Positions 1 to 6,981 of a DNA stretch of 64,000 bases are shown in pieces (within the stretch, counting starts at the first letter, position 1; every line of letters begins with the position of its first letter). The stretch is taken from positions 186,001 to 250,000 of the forward strand of contig JAMYFF010000002.1 in the NCBI GenBank assembly GCA_024128875.1. The letters are read 5' to 3'. The translations under genes and the position numbers were made by a program. This DNA comes from Salinilacustrithrix flava (GTDB lineage: Bacteria > Actinomycetota > Acidimicrobiia > Acidimicrobiales > Salinilacustritrichaceae). The notes beneath the pieces are model-generated. The model searched no databases. It was not told where the DNA came from and worked only from the letters and a program-made list of their open reading frames with translations.

Positions 1-1029
1 CGGGCCGGTGTCGGCCGGATCCACGTAGGCCACGGGCTCGCGGGCGACCAGGGCGACGTCGCCCAGGCGGGCCCGCACGTGGTCGAGGACGCGTGGGCCG
101 AACCAGCCCTCGTCGACCATCTGGTCGCGGCTCAGCACCCAGCCGGTGTCGGTGTGGGCCTCGGCGGCCTCGAGCAGCTGGCGGGCGCGGCCCGGGCGGG
201 CGTGGAGCCAGCGGAAGCGGCCCTCACCGCTCTGCATCGACAGGTGGGGGCGCACGCCGGGATCCAGCTCGACGAGCCGGTCGCCGACCTCGACCTGGCC
301 GTGGTCGGCGGTGATGGCGAGCACGGTGCCGGCGGGCAGCACCTCGAGCAGGTCGGCCACGAGGTGGTCGACCCAGCGCAGCTCGTTGTCGTAGTGGTCG
401 GCGAGGCCGTACTCGTGGGCGACCTTGTCGATGCCCTCGTAGTAGGCGTAGACGAAGGGCTCGCCGCTGCGCACGAGGCGGTTGACCTCGGTGACGAGCG
501 TGCCCATCGTGCGGTAGCCCACGAAGCGGGTGCCGCCGAGGTGGGCGTCGGTGAAGCCGGTCTCGGAGAACTCGGCCTTGGTGACCACCGGTGGGCGCTG
601 GCCGCCGAAGGGTTCGTGGAGCTGGAACTCGCCGGGCGGCATGGACCGGCGGGCGTCGCCGTCGGCCGTGGCCCAGCGCAGCACGTTGAGGACCTGGCCC
701 TCGATCGACATGCGGTAGCCGATGACCCCGTGCTCGCCGGGCGGCATGCCGCTGACGATGGAGGTCAGGGCGGTGGACGTGGTCGACGGGGCGACCGTGG
801 ACACCGGGCCGCCCTGCAGGACAGAGGTGATGGTGGGGGCGATCGCACGGCGGTCCTGGAGCTGGTTCCAGCCCAGGCCGTCGAGGGTGAGCAGCACGGT
901 GGACTGCTCGGCACCCGCGAGGGCACGGGGCACCCAGTCCGCGAGCTCGTCGGGGGGGTCCTGGACCACGGCGGCCACGTTGCACACGCAGGCACCGGCG
1001 TAGTCAGGGATGAGCGGTTCATCAGCCAC
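1..1029 (-). CDS. Alkaline phosphatase superfamily phosphodiesterase (partial, C-terminus off window)
   Basis: Hydrolase of the type I phosphodiesterase/nucleotide pyrophosphatase branch of the alkaline phosphatase superfamily. The 343 visible residues run off the left edge. Metal-site elements are in order: LLTLDGLGW (Asp about 50), the nucleophile loop APSTTSTALTS (Thr about 83-84), YYEGIDKVAHEYG, and ITADHGQVEV with its Asp-His pair. No signal peptide is evident, so it may act in the cytoplasm or leave by another route. The GTG start at 1029 is preceded 8 bases upstream by a TAGCGT -10-like hexamer, which supports a leaderless message. It is divergent from the Rrf2 gene. The substrate is unknown; homologues cleave phosphodiesters or pyrophosphates. 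Confidence 0.85.
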   Translation of the reverse strand, partial: MADEPLIPDYAGACVCNVAAVVQDPPDELADWVPRALAGAEQSTVLLTLDGLGWNQLQDRRAIAPTITSVLQGGPVSTVAPSTTSTALTSIVSGMPPGEHGVIGYRMSIEGQVLNVLRWATADGDARRSMPPGEFQLHEPFGGQRPPVVTKAEFSETGFTDAHLGGTRFVGYRTMGTLVTEVNRLVRSGEPFVYAYYEGIDKVAHEYGLADHYDNELRWVDHLVADLLEVLPAGTVLAITADHGQVEVGDRLVELDPGVRPHLSMQSGEGRFRWLHARPGRARQLLEAAEAHTDTGWVLSRDQMVDEGWFGPRVLDHVRARLGDVALVAREPVAYVDPADTGP

Positions 1030-1092
1030 TGCCCGCCACGCTAGCGACCGCCACCGCGGACACCGCCACCAGGGGTGCCTACGATGCCAGCC
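1030..1092. promoter_or_regulatory. Divergent leaderless promoters (phosphodiesterase / Rrf2)
   Basis: The gap holds two -10-like hexamers facing outward. TAGCGT on the minus strand (1038-1043) lies 8 bases before the GTG at 1029. TACGAT on the plus strand (1080-1085) lies 7 bases before the ATG at 1093. Neither gene has a Shine-Dalgarno. No good -35 is visible. Confidence 0.45.
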
Positions 1093-1563
1093 ATGCGCGT
1101 GTCGACCAGAGGGGACTACGCCAGCAGGGCTCTGCTGTCGCTCGCCCTCGACGGCGTCGACACCCCCGTCTCGGTCCGGGACATCGCCGCCCGCACCGGG
1201 CTGCCCCAGCCCTACCTCGAGCAGATCCTGCTCGCGCTGAAGGGCGCCGGGCTCGTGCGCTCCAAGCGCGGCGTCGGCGGCGGCTACGTCCTGGCCCGGT
1301 CCCCCGAGGACATCACCCTCGGCGACATCGTGTCCGCCGTCGACGGCCCCATCACCCTCGGCGACTTCGGCGAGCCCCACACCGACGGCGCCTGCGACCA
1401 CCAGGGGCAGTGCGTGCTGCTGGCGGTCTGGGCCGACGTGGGCGAGCACATGCGCCGCCACCTCGACGGCCTCCACCTGGCCGACCTGGCCCGCATGGCC
1501 AACGGCGAGCAGCCCTGGCCGGCGCCGCCCCACGACGACGGCCTCGACGCAGCGATCAGCTGA
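1093..1563 (+). CDS. Rrf2 family transcriptional regulator
   Basis: Winged-helix DNA-binding regulator of 156 residues. The N-terminus MRVSTRGDYASRALLSLAL is the classic Rrf2 start, followed by the recognition helix region (TGLPQPYLEQILLALKGAGLV) and the wing (SKRGVGGGYVLARSPEDI). Two cysteines remain in the usual cluster region, spaced C-x5-C (ACDHQGQC). The position of the first IscR ligand (six residues before the first Cys) is Pro, so Fe-S binding is uncertain. The ATG at 1093 is preferred over GTG 1075 and ATG 1084 because of family alignment and the TACGAT hexamer 7 bases upstream. The last 8 bases overlap the convergent rluD. Target genes are not visible here. Confidence 0.88.
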   Translation: MRVSTRGDYASRALLSLALDGVDTPVSVRDIAARTGLPQPYLEQILLALKGAGLVRSKRGVGGGYVLARSPEDITLGDIVSAVDGPITLGDFGEPHTDGACDHQGQCVLLAVWADVGEHMRRHLDGLHLADLARMANGEQPWPAPPHDDGLDAAIS

Positions 1564-2476
1564 GGCGGGCGAGGACCTCGCGGAGGTCGGCGGGGAGGGG
1601 GCTGTCGGCCTCGACCGGCTGGCCGGTGACCGGGTGGCGGAAGGCGAGGTGCTCGGCGTGGAGGAACTGGCGGGGCGCGGGCAGCGTCTGGCGCACCCCG
1701 CCGTAGCGGGGATCGCCCACCACCGGGTGGCCGATGCCGCGCAGGTGGACGCGGATCTGGTGGGTGCGTCCGGTCTCGAGGTGGCAGACCAGCTCGGTGA
1801 CCGGCACGGGCTCGTCGTAGCGGCGCACGACCTCGTAGCCGGTGCGGGCTTCCCGACCCCCGACGACGATCCCCATCTTGGTCGGGTCCTTCGTCGACCG
1901 GCCGATGGGGGCGTCGACCTGGCCCCGGGGCTCGGTGACGTGGTCCCAGACCAGGGTGCGGTAGCGGCGGACGATGTCGTGCACCCGGAGCAGCTCGGTG
2001 AGCCCGGCGTGGGCCTCGGCCGTGCGGGCCACCGCGAGCAGCCCGGAGGTCTCGCGGTCGAGGCGGTGCACGATGCCGGGCCGGAACGGCTCGCCGACGT
2101 CGGCGATCTCCGGGTACCGGGCGAGGAGCCCGTGGACCAGCGTGCCGGTGGGGTTGCCGGCACCGGGGTGGACCACGAGGCCGGCCGGCTTGTCGATGAC
2201 CAGCAGGTGCTCGTCCTCGTGGACCACGTCGACGGGGACGTCGGGATCGGCCTCGACCGTGAGCTCCTCCGGCCCGGCGGGCACGTCGAGGGTGAGTCTC
2301 TGGCCCTCGTCCAACCGATCGGCTCGGCGGGTGCGGACCTCGCCGTCGATGCGGACCTCGCCGGCGTCGATCAGCTCGCCGGCGACGCTGCGGGGCACGT
2401 CGCAGAGCATGGCCACGATCCGGTCCAGCCGCTCGCCGGCCAGGGCTTCGGGCAGCTCGGCGTCGAAGGCGGTCAT
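1556..2476 (-). CDS. rluD: RluA-family 23S rRNA pseudouridine synthase
   Basis: Converts uridines in large-subunit rRNA to pseudouridine. The 306 residues comprise an N-terminal S4 RNA-binding domain (about 13-60, with GERLDRIVAM) and a catalytic domain with the signature HRLDRETSG (137-145), where Asp140 would be the nucleophile. The later motif ETGRTHQIRVHL and the IGHPVVGDPRYGG segment also fit the family. The length matches RluD rather than the shorter RluA. The start overlaps the lspA stop by 4 bases (ATGA), which suggests translational coupling. Exact target uridines cannot be read from sequence. Confidence 0.93.
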   Translation of the reverse strand: MTAFDAELPEALAGERLDRIVAMLCDVPRSVAGELIDAGEVRIDGEVRTRRADRLDEGQRLTLDVPAGPEELTVEADPDVPVDVVHEDEHLLVIDKPAGLVVHPGAGNPTGTLVHGLLARYPEIADVGEPFRPGIVHRLDRETSGLLAVARTAEAHAGLTELLRVHDIVRRYRTLVWDHVTEPRGQVDAPIGRSTKDPTKMGIVVGGREARTGYEVVRRYDEPVPVTELVCHLETGRTHQIRVHLRGIGHPVVGDPRYGGVRQTLPAPRQFLHAEHLAFRHPVTGQPVEADSPLPADLREVLARLS

Positions 2477-3033
2477 GCCCCAGTCTCCTCTTCAGCCGGC
2501 TCGTCCAGCGCATCGGTGAAGAAGCCCACCACGAGCAGCAGGCCGATCCCGACGGTGAGCGCGGCGTCGGCGAGGTTGAAGACCGGGAACCACTGGAGGT
2601 CGACGAAGTCGATCACCGCGCCGCCGAGGACGCCGTCGTTGCCGTCCCGGAAGACCCGGTCGACCATGTTGCCGAACGTGCCGCCGACGACGAGTCCGTA
2701 GGACGCCAGCACCCACGGCGAGCGCTGGTTGCGACCCGACCACAGCAGGAACGCGACCACGACCAGGGCGATCACCGACACGATCGGGCCGCTGTCGGAG
2801 GTGAGCGAGAACGCGGTGCCGGTGTTGTAGATCACCCGCAGGCGCAGGGTCCACACCAGGTCGATGATCCGGGTGGGCTCGGTGAGGGCCTCGAGCGCCC
2901 ACCACTTGGTCAGCTGGTCGAGGACGACCACCAGCGCCGTGACGGCACCGATGACCAGGAGCGGACGCCGGGGCCGCGGGGCGGGGTCGCCGGGCGTCGT
3001 GGGGGCCGTCGTCTCAGCGCCGACCGAACCCAC
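2473..3033 (-). CDS. lspA: Lipoprotein signal peptidase II
   Basis: Membrane aspartyl protease that removes signal peptides from prolipoproteins after lipidation. It has 186 residues with four hydrophobic segments. Conserved family elements are NTGTAF (70-75), GGTFGNMVDRV with Asp125, and VFNLADAALTVG with Asp156; the two Asp residues form the catalytic pair. The GTG start lies inside the end of the upstream DksA-like gene (20-base overlap), and the stop overlaps rluD. The three genes read as one unit. A probable substrate in this window is the GerMN lipoprotein at 43431. The N-terminal Pro/Thr-rich ~25 residues are extra relative to short homologues. Confidence 0.95.
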   Translation of the reverse strand: MGSVGAETTAPTTPGDPAPRPRRPLLVIGAVTALVVVLDQLTKWWALEALTEPTRIIDLVWTLRLRVIYNTGTAFSLTSDSGPIVSVIALVVVAFLLWSGRNQRSPWVLASYGLVVGGTFGNMVDRVFRDGNDGVLGGAVIDFVDLQWFPVFNLADAALTVGIGLLLVVGFFTDALDEPAEEETGA

Positions 3034-3658
3034 CGACCTTGTACTCCACCTTCTCCCGGGCCCACGGGATCGCCTCGAGGCGCTCCTGCGGGATCGGCTC
3101 GCCGGACACCTCGCAGATGCCGTAGGTGCCCTCGTCGAACTTGGTCAGGGCGTGGTCGATCTCCTCGATCATGTCCATCGCCTGGGCCGCGAGCGCGAGG
3201 TCGCGACCTCGCTCGACGGCGATGGTGTCGCCCTCGCCCGACTCCTCGTCGAACTGGACGTCGCCGGGATCCATGTCCATGACGAGGCTGTCGGCCTCGG
3301 CGCGGAGCTGCTTGGCCTGGCGCTCGTAGGTGTCGCGCTCGGCGTGGAGGAGCTTGCGCATCTTCTCGAGGAACTTCGAGTCGAAGTGGGAGGACTTCTT
3401 GGCGCGGCCGGACTTGGCCGGCGCCTTCTTCGCGGTCGACTTGGTCGATGCCGCCTTCGTTGTCGACTTCGACGAGGCCTTGGTCGTGGCCTTGGTCGTG
3501 GCCTTGGCCGACTTCTTGGCTGCGGCCTTCGTGGCCGCCTTCTTCGTCGTCTTGGACGTGGCCTTGGCCGCCCCGCCGGAGCGGGCCTTGTTGGCCGCCG
3601 CCTTCTTCGTCGTCGCCTTCTTCTTGCTGGCCGCAGAGGCCTTGCTGGCACGTGCCAC
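3014..3658 (-). CDS. DksA/TraR-like protein with lysine/alanine-rich N-terminus and degenerate zinc finger
   Basis: A 214-residue protein in two parts. Residues 1 to about 95 are low-complexity Lys/Ala/Thr repeats (KKAT, AKKA types) resembling histone H1 tails. The C-terminal part has the DksA/TraR coiled-coil region (KFLEKMRKLLHAERDTYERQ) and the finger-like segment YGICEVSGEPIPQERLEA. Only one of the four usual zinc-ligand cysteines remains: the second is Ser, and the distal CxxC is replaced by KVEY. The GTG at 3658 is chosen because GAGGAG lies 6 bases upstream; a longer upstream frame has no support. It may bind RNA polymerase, DNA or both. First gene of a unit with lspA and rluD, divergent from ileS. 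Confidence 0.82.
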   Translation of the reverse strand: MARASKASAASKKKATTKKAAANKARSGGAAKATSKTTKKAATKAAAKKSAKATTKATTKASSKSTTKAASTKSTAKKAPAKSGRAKKSSHFDSKFLEKMRKLLHAERDTYERQAKQLRAEADSLVMDMDPGDVQFDEESGEGDTIAVERGRDLALAAQAMDMIEEIDHALTKFDEGTYGICEVSGEPIPQERLEAIPWAREKVEYKVGGFGRR

Positions 3659-3776
3659 GTGGTGCTCCTCCGCACAGGGGAGCCGAGAGCGTACGCCGCG
3701 CCGCGAGCACCGGCAAGGACCCCCGGCCCCGCCCAACCCTTGGGGCGCCACGACCGGGCGCCCCTACCATGGCGGG
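3659..3776. promoter_or_regulatory. Divergent promoter region between the DksA-like gene and ileS
   Basis: This 118-base gap serves two divergent genes. On the minus side a Shine-Dalgarno GAGGAG sits 6 bases before the GTG at 3658. On the plus side TACCAT (3765-3770) sits 6 bases before the ileS ATG, consistent with a leaderless ileS message. A perfect inverted repeat precedes that hexamer (separate entry). There is no room for, and no sequence of, a T-box leader. Confidence 0.4.
3742..3764 (+). repeat. Inverted repeat abutting the ileS -10-like hexamer
   Basis: GGGGCGCC (3742-3749) and GGCGCCCC (3757-3764) form a perfect 8-base stem around a 7-base loop. It ends directly before TACCAT (3765-3770). 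The placement between -35 and -10 fits an operator; a DNA cruciform or chance in GC-rich sequence are alternatives. Confidence 0.35.
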
Positions 3777-6700
3777 ATGCCTGCGAACGACGGACGCCCA
3801 GGGTCGGGTCGCTACCCCGACGTCGACGCCCACCCCTCGTTCCCGGAGCTCGAGAAGTCGATCATCGGTCGCTGGGAGGCGGAGAAGACCTTCGAGCGCA
3901 GCATCGACCAGCGCGAGGGCGGCGACGAGTTCGTCTTCTACGACGGTCCGCCGTTCGCCAACGGGCTCCCCCACTACGGGCACCTGCTCACCGGCTTCGT
4001 GAAGGACGCGGTCCCCCGCTACCAGACGATGCGGGGCAAGCTGGTCGAACGCCGCTTCGGCTGGGACTGCCACGGCCTCCCGGCCGAGATGGAGGCCGAG
4101 AAGCGCCTCGGCGTGTCGGGCCGCCTCGCCATCGAGGAGCTCGGCGTGGACACCTTCAACGAGGAGTGCCGCATCCTCGTGTCGGGCACCGCGGACTCGT
4201 GGAACTCCTACGTCCGCCGCCAGGCCCGCTGGGTCGACATGGCCAACGACTACAAGACCATGGACCTGTCCTTCATGGAGTCGGTCATGTGGGCGTTCAA
4301 GACGCTCCACGACAAGGGCCTCGCCTACGAGGGCCAGCGCGTCCTGCCCTACTGCTGGGAGTGCGAGACGCCGCTGTCCAACTTCGAGACCCGCATGGAC
4401 GACGCCTACCGGGAGCGCCAGGACCCCGCCGTCACGGTCTGGTTCGAGCTGACCTCGGGCGACCACGCCGGCAAGCGCCTGCTGGTCTGGACGACCACGC
4501 CGTGGACGCTGCCCTCGAACCTGGCCATCGCGGTCGGACCCGGCATCACCTACGCCGTGTTCCGCGAGGCCGACGGCACCGAGTACGTGCTGGGCGCCGA
4601 CACGGTCGAGAAGTACGCCGGCCAGCTCGAGGACATGGAGCAGGTCGCCACGGTGACGGGCGACGAGCTCGTCGGCGCCAACTACACCCCGATCTTCGAC
4701 TTCTTCGCCGGCACCGAGAACGCCCACCGGATCCTCGGCGCCGACTGGATCGACACCGGCGAGGGCACCGGGTCGGTCCACATCGCCCCCGGCTTCGGCG
4801 AGGACGACAAGGCGCTGTCCGACGAGCACGGCATCCCCACCATCGCCCCGGTGGACGAGAAGGGCGCGTTCACCGCCGACGTGCCGCCGTACGCCGGCAT
4901 GCAGGTGTTCGACGCCAACAAGGACATCGTCCGCGACCTCAAGGCGCGCGGCGTCATCGTCCGCCACGACTCCTACCTGCACAGCTACCCGCACTGCTGG
5001 CGCACCGACACGCCCCTCATCTACAAGGCCGTGTCGTCCTGGTTCGTCGACGTCACCGCCGTCAAGGAGCGGATGCTGGAGCTCAACCAGCAGATCAACT
5101 GGGTGCCCGACCACGTCCGCGACGGCTCCTTCGGCCGCTGGCTGGAGGGGGCGCGCGACTGGTCGATCTCCCGGAACCGGTTCTGGGGCTCCCCCATCCC
5201 GGTGTGGAAGTCCGACGACCCCGCCCACCCGCGCCTCGACGTCTACGGCTCGATCGAGGACCTCGAGCGCGACTTCGGCGTGGCCGTCACCGACCTGCAC
5301 CGTCCGATGATCGACGAGCTGACGCGGCCCAACCCCGACGACCCCACGGGGAAGTCCACGATGCGGCGCATCCCCGACGTGCTCGACTGCTGGTTCGAGT
5401 CGGGTTCGATGCCCTTCGCCCAGGTGCACTACCCGTTCGAGAACCAGGAGTGGTTCGACGGGCACTTCCCGGGCGACTTCATCTGCGAGTACATCGGCCA
5501 GACGCGCGGCTGGTTCTACACGCTGCACGTGCTGTCGACGGCGCTGTTCGACCGCCCCGCGTTCTCCAACTGCGTCGTCCACGGCGTGCTGCTCGGCGAC
5601 GACGGCCAGAAGCTGTCCAAGCGCCTGCAGAACTACCCCGACCCGGTCGAGGTGTTCGACACGATCGGCTCCGACGCCATGCGCTGGTCGCTGCTCAGCT
5701 CGGCGGCCGTGCGCGGCGGCGACATGGTCGCGGCCAAGGGCCCGATGCAGGACGCCGTGCGCCAGGTGCTGCTGCCCATCTGGAACGCCTGGTACTTCCT
5801 GGCGCTCTACGCCAACGCGGGCGAGTCGCTGCGCGCCGGGCGCACGCTCACCGCCGACGACGTCACCGCCGGCTCGGTCACCCACGTGCTCGACCGCTAC
5901 GTGCTGGCCAAGACCCGCCAGCTCGTCGAGTCCGTCACGGCCCGGATGGATGCCTTCGACCTGTCCGGCGCGTGCGCCGACGTGTCGTCGTTCCTGGACT
6001 CGCTGAACAACTGGTACATCCGCCGCTCGCGCGAGCGGTTCTGGGGTGAGGACCAGGTCGCCGTCGACGTGCTCCACACCGTGCTCGACCACCTGTGCCG
6101 CGTCTCGGCTCCGCTGCTGCCCCTGCTCACCGAGCAGGTCTGGGGCGACCTCACCGGCGAGGGCTCGGTGCACCTCACCGACTGGCCCGACGCCGACTCC
6201 TTGCCCCACGACCCCGAGCTGGTCGTCCAGATGGACCTCGTGCGCGACATCGCCTCGGCCGCCAAGTCGGTCCGCGAGGCGCGGGGCCTGCGGCGCCGGC
6301 TGCCCCTGCAGACCCTCACCGTCTCCCTGGCCGACGCCGCCGGCACCGACAACGCGCACCTCGAGGCCTTCCGCGGGCTGCTGGCCGACGAGGTCAACGT
6401 CAAAGACGTCGTGCTCGCCGAGGCCGGCTTGCTCGGCGCCGAGCGCTTCGAGGTCGACCTCAAGGTCGTGGGTCGCCGCCTCGGCAAGGACACCCCGACC
6501 GTGGTCAAGGCCATGCAGTCAGGTGACTACACCTACGACGCCGACGCCGACGAGCTCATCGTCGGCTCGCACCGCTTCGGCCCCGACGACTACGTGCGCA
6601 AGCTCGACGCCGACCAGCCCGAGGCGACCGCGGCCCTCGCCGGCGGGGCCGGCCTGGTCCGGCTCGACCTCACCGTCACCCCCGAGCTCGAGGCCGAGGG

Positions 6701-6968
6701 CCTGGTGCGCGACCTCGCCCGCGAGGTCAACGAGGTCCGCCGCAAGGAGGGCCTCGACGTGTCCGACCGCATCCGCCTCGTCGTCGACCCCGGTCACCAC
6801 GACGAGCTGCGCGCCGCGATCGAGGCCCACGAGGGCCTCCTCACCGACTCCTGCCTCGTCACCGACCTGGAGCAGGCGCCGCACGACCGGCCCCTGGCCG
6901 ACGGGCACCGCGTCGAGGTCGGTGCCGGGCTCGCCGCCCACGTCGCCGTCCACCGCACCGGCGCCTGA
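3777..6968 (+). CDS. ileS: Isoleucyl-tRNA synthetase, eukaryote-like (type 2)
   Basis: Charges tRNA-Ile with isoleucine. 1063 residues. The HIGH-class motif is PHYGH (about 65-69) within PPFANGLPHYGHLL, and the KMSKS-class motif is KLSKR (about 611-615) in QKLSKRLQNYPDP. GWDCHGLPAEMEAEK and the KRxxNYPDP context match the long, eukaryote-like type 2 enzymes. The C-terminal zinc finger of type 1 enzymes is absent. An editing domain lies between. The ATG at 3777 gives the normal N-terminus; the frame is open far upstream but that part overlaps the divergent gene and is not protein-like. Type 2 enzymes are often mupirocin-insensitive, which is inference here. Confidence 0.95.
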   Translation: MPANDGRPGSGRYPDVDAHPSFPELEKSIIGRWEAEKTFERSIDQREGGDEFVFYDGPPFANGLPHYGHLLTGFVKDAVPRYQTMRGKLVERRFGWDCHGLPAEMEAEKRLGVSGRLAIEELGVDTFNEECRILVSGTADSWNSYVRRQARWVDMANDYKTMDLSFMESVMWAFKTLHDKGLAYEGQRVLPYCWECETPLSNFETRMDDAYRERQDPAVTVWFELTSGDHAGKRLLVWTTTPWTLPSNLAIAVGPGITYAVFREADGTEYVLGADTVEKYAGQLEDMEQVATVTGDELVGANYTPIFDFFAGTENAHRILGADWIDTGEGTGSVHIAPGFGEDDKALSDEHGIPTIAPVDEKGAFTADVPPYAGMQVFDANKDIVRDLKARGVIVRHDSYLHSYPHCWRTDTPLIYKAVSSWFVDVTAVKERMLELNQQINWVPDHVRDGSFGRWLEGARDWSISRNRFWGSPIPVWKSDDPAHPRLDVYGSIEDLERDFGVAVTDLHRPMIDELTRPNPDDPTGKSTMRRIPDVLDCWFESGSMPFAQVHYPFENQEWFDGHFPGDFICEYIGQTRGWFYTLHVLSTALFDRPAFSNCVVHGVLLGDDGQKLSKRLQNYPDPVEVFDTIGSDAMRWSLLSSAAVRGGDMVAAKGPMQDAVRQVLLPIWNAWYFLALYANAGESLRAGRTLTADDVTAGSVTHVLDRYVLAKTRQLVESVTARMDAFDLSGACADVSSFLDSLNNWYIRRSRERFWGEDQVAVDVLHTVLDHLCRVSAPLLPLLTEQVWGDLTGEGSVHLTDWPDADSLPHDPELVVQMDLVRDIASAAKSVREARGLRRRLPLQTLTVSLADAAGTDNAHLEAFRGLLADEVNVKDVVLAEAGLLGAERFEVDLKVVGRRLGKDTPTVVKAMQSGDYTYDADADELIVGSHRFGPDDYVRKLDADQPEATAALAGGAGLVRLDLTVTPELEAEGLVRDLAREVNEVRRKEGLDVSDRIRLVVDPGHHDELRAAIEAHEGLLTDSCLVTDLEQAPHDRPLADGHRVEVGAGLAAHVAVHRTGA

Positions 6969-6981
6969 CGCCGGCGGTCAG
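6965..6981. repeat. Short inverted repeat spanning two convergent stop codons
   Basis: CTGAC (6965-6969) and GTCAG (6977-6981) flank GCCGGCG. The arms contain the stop codons of ileS and of the convergent four-repeat gene. It could be a weak bidirectional hairpin; there is no U-tract, so a terminator role is unproven. Confidence 0.25.

Noticed and set aside
3659..3776. T-box leader for ileS
   Set aside because: The gap is 118 bases, has no T-box core sequence, and a -10-like hexamer lies 6 bases before the ATG.
2910..6359. Very long open frame antisense to ileS
   Set aside because: High GC removes stop codons from other frames. The translation is Val/Gly/Arg-rich, has no domain and lies opposite a full-length ileS.
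6965..6981. Intrinsic terminator between ileS and the convergent gene
   Set aside because: Only a 5-base stem and no U-tract on either strand; kept only as a weak inverted repeat.
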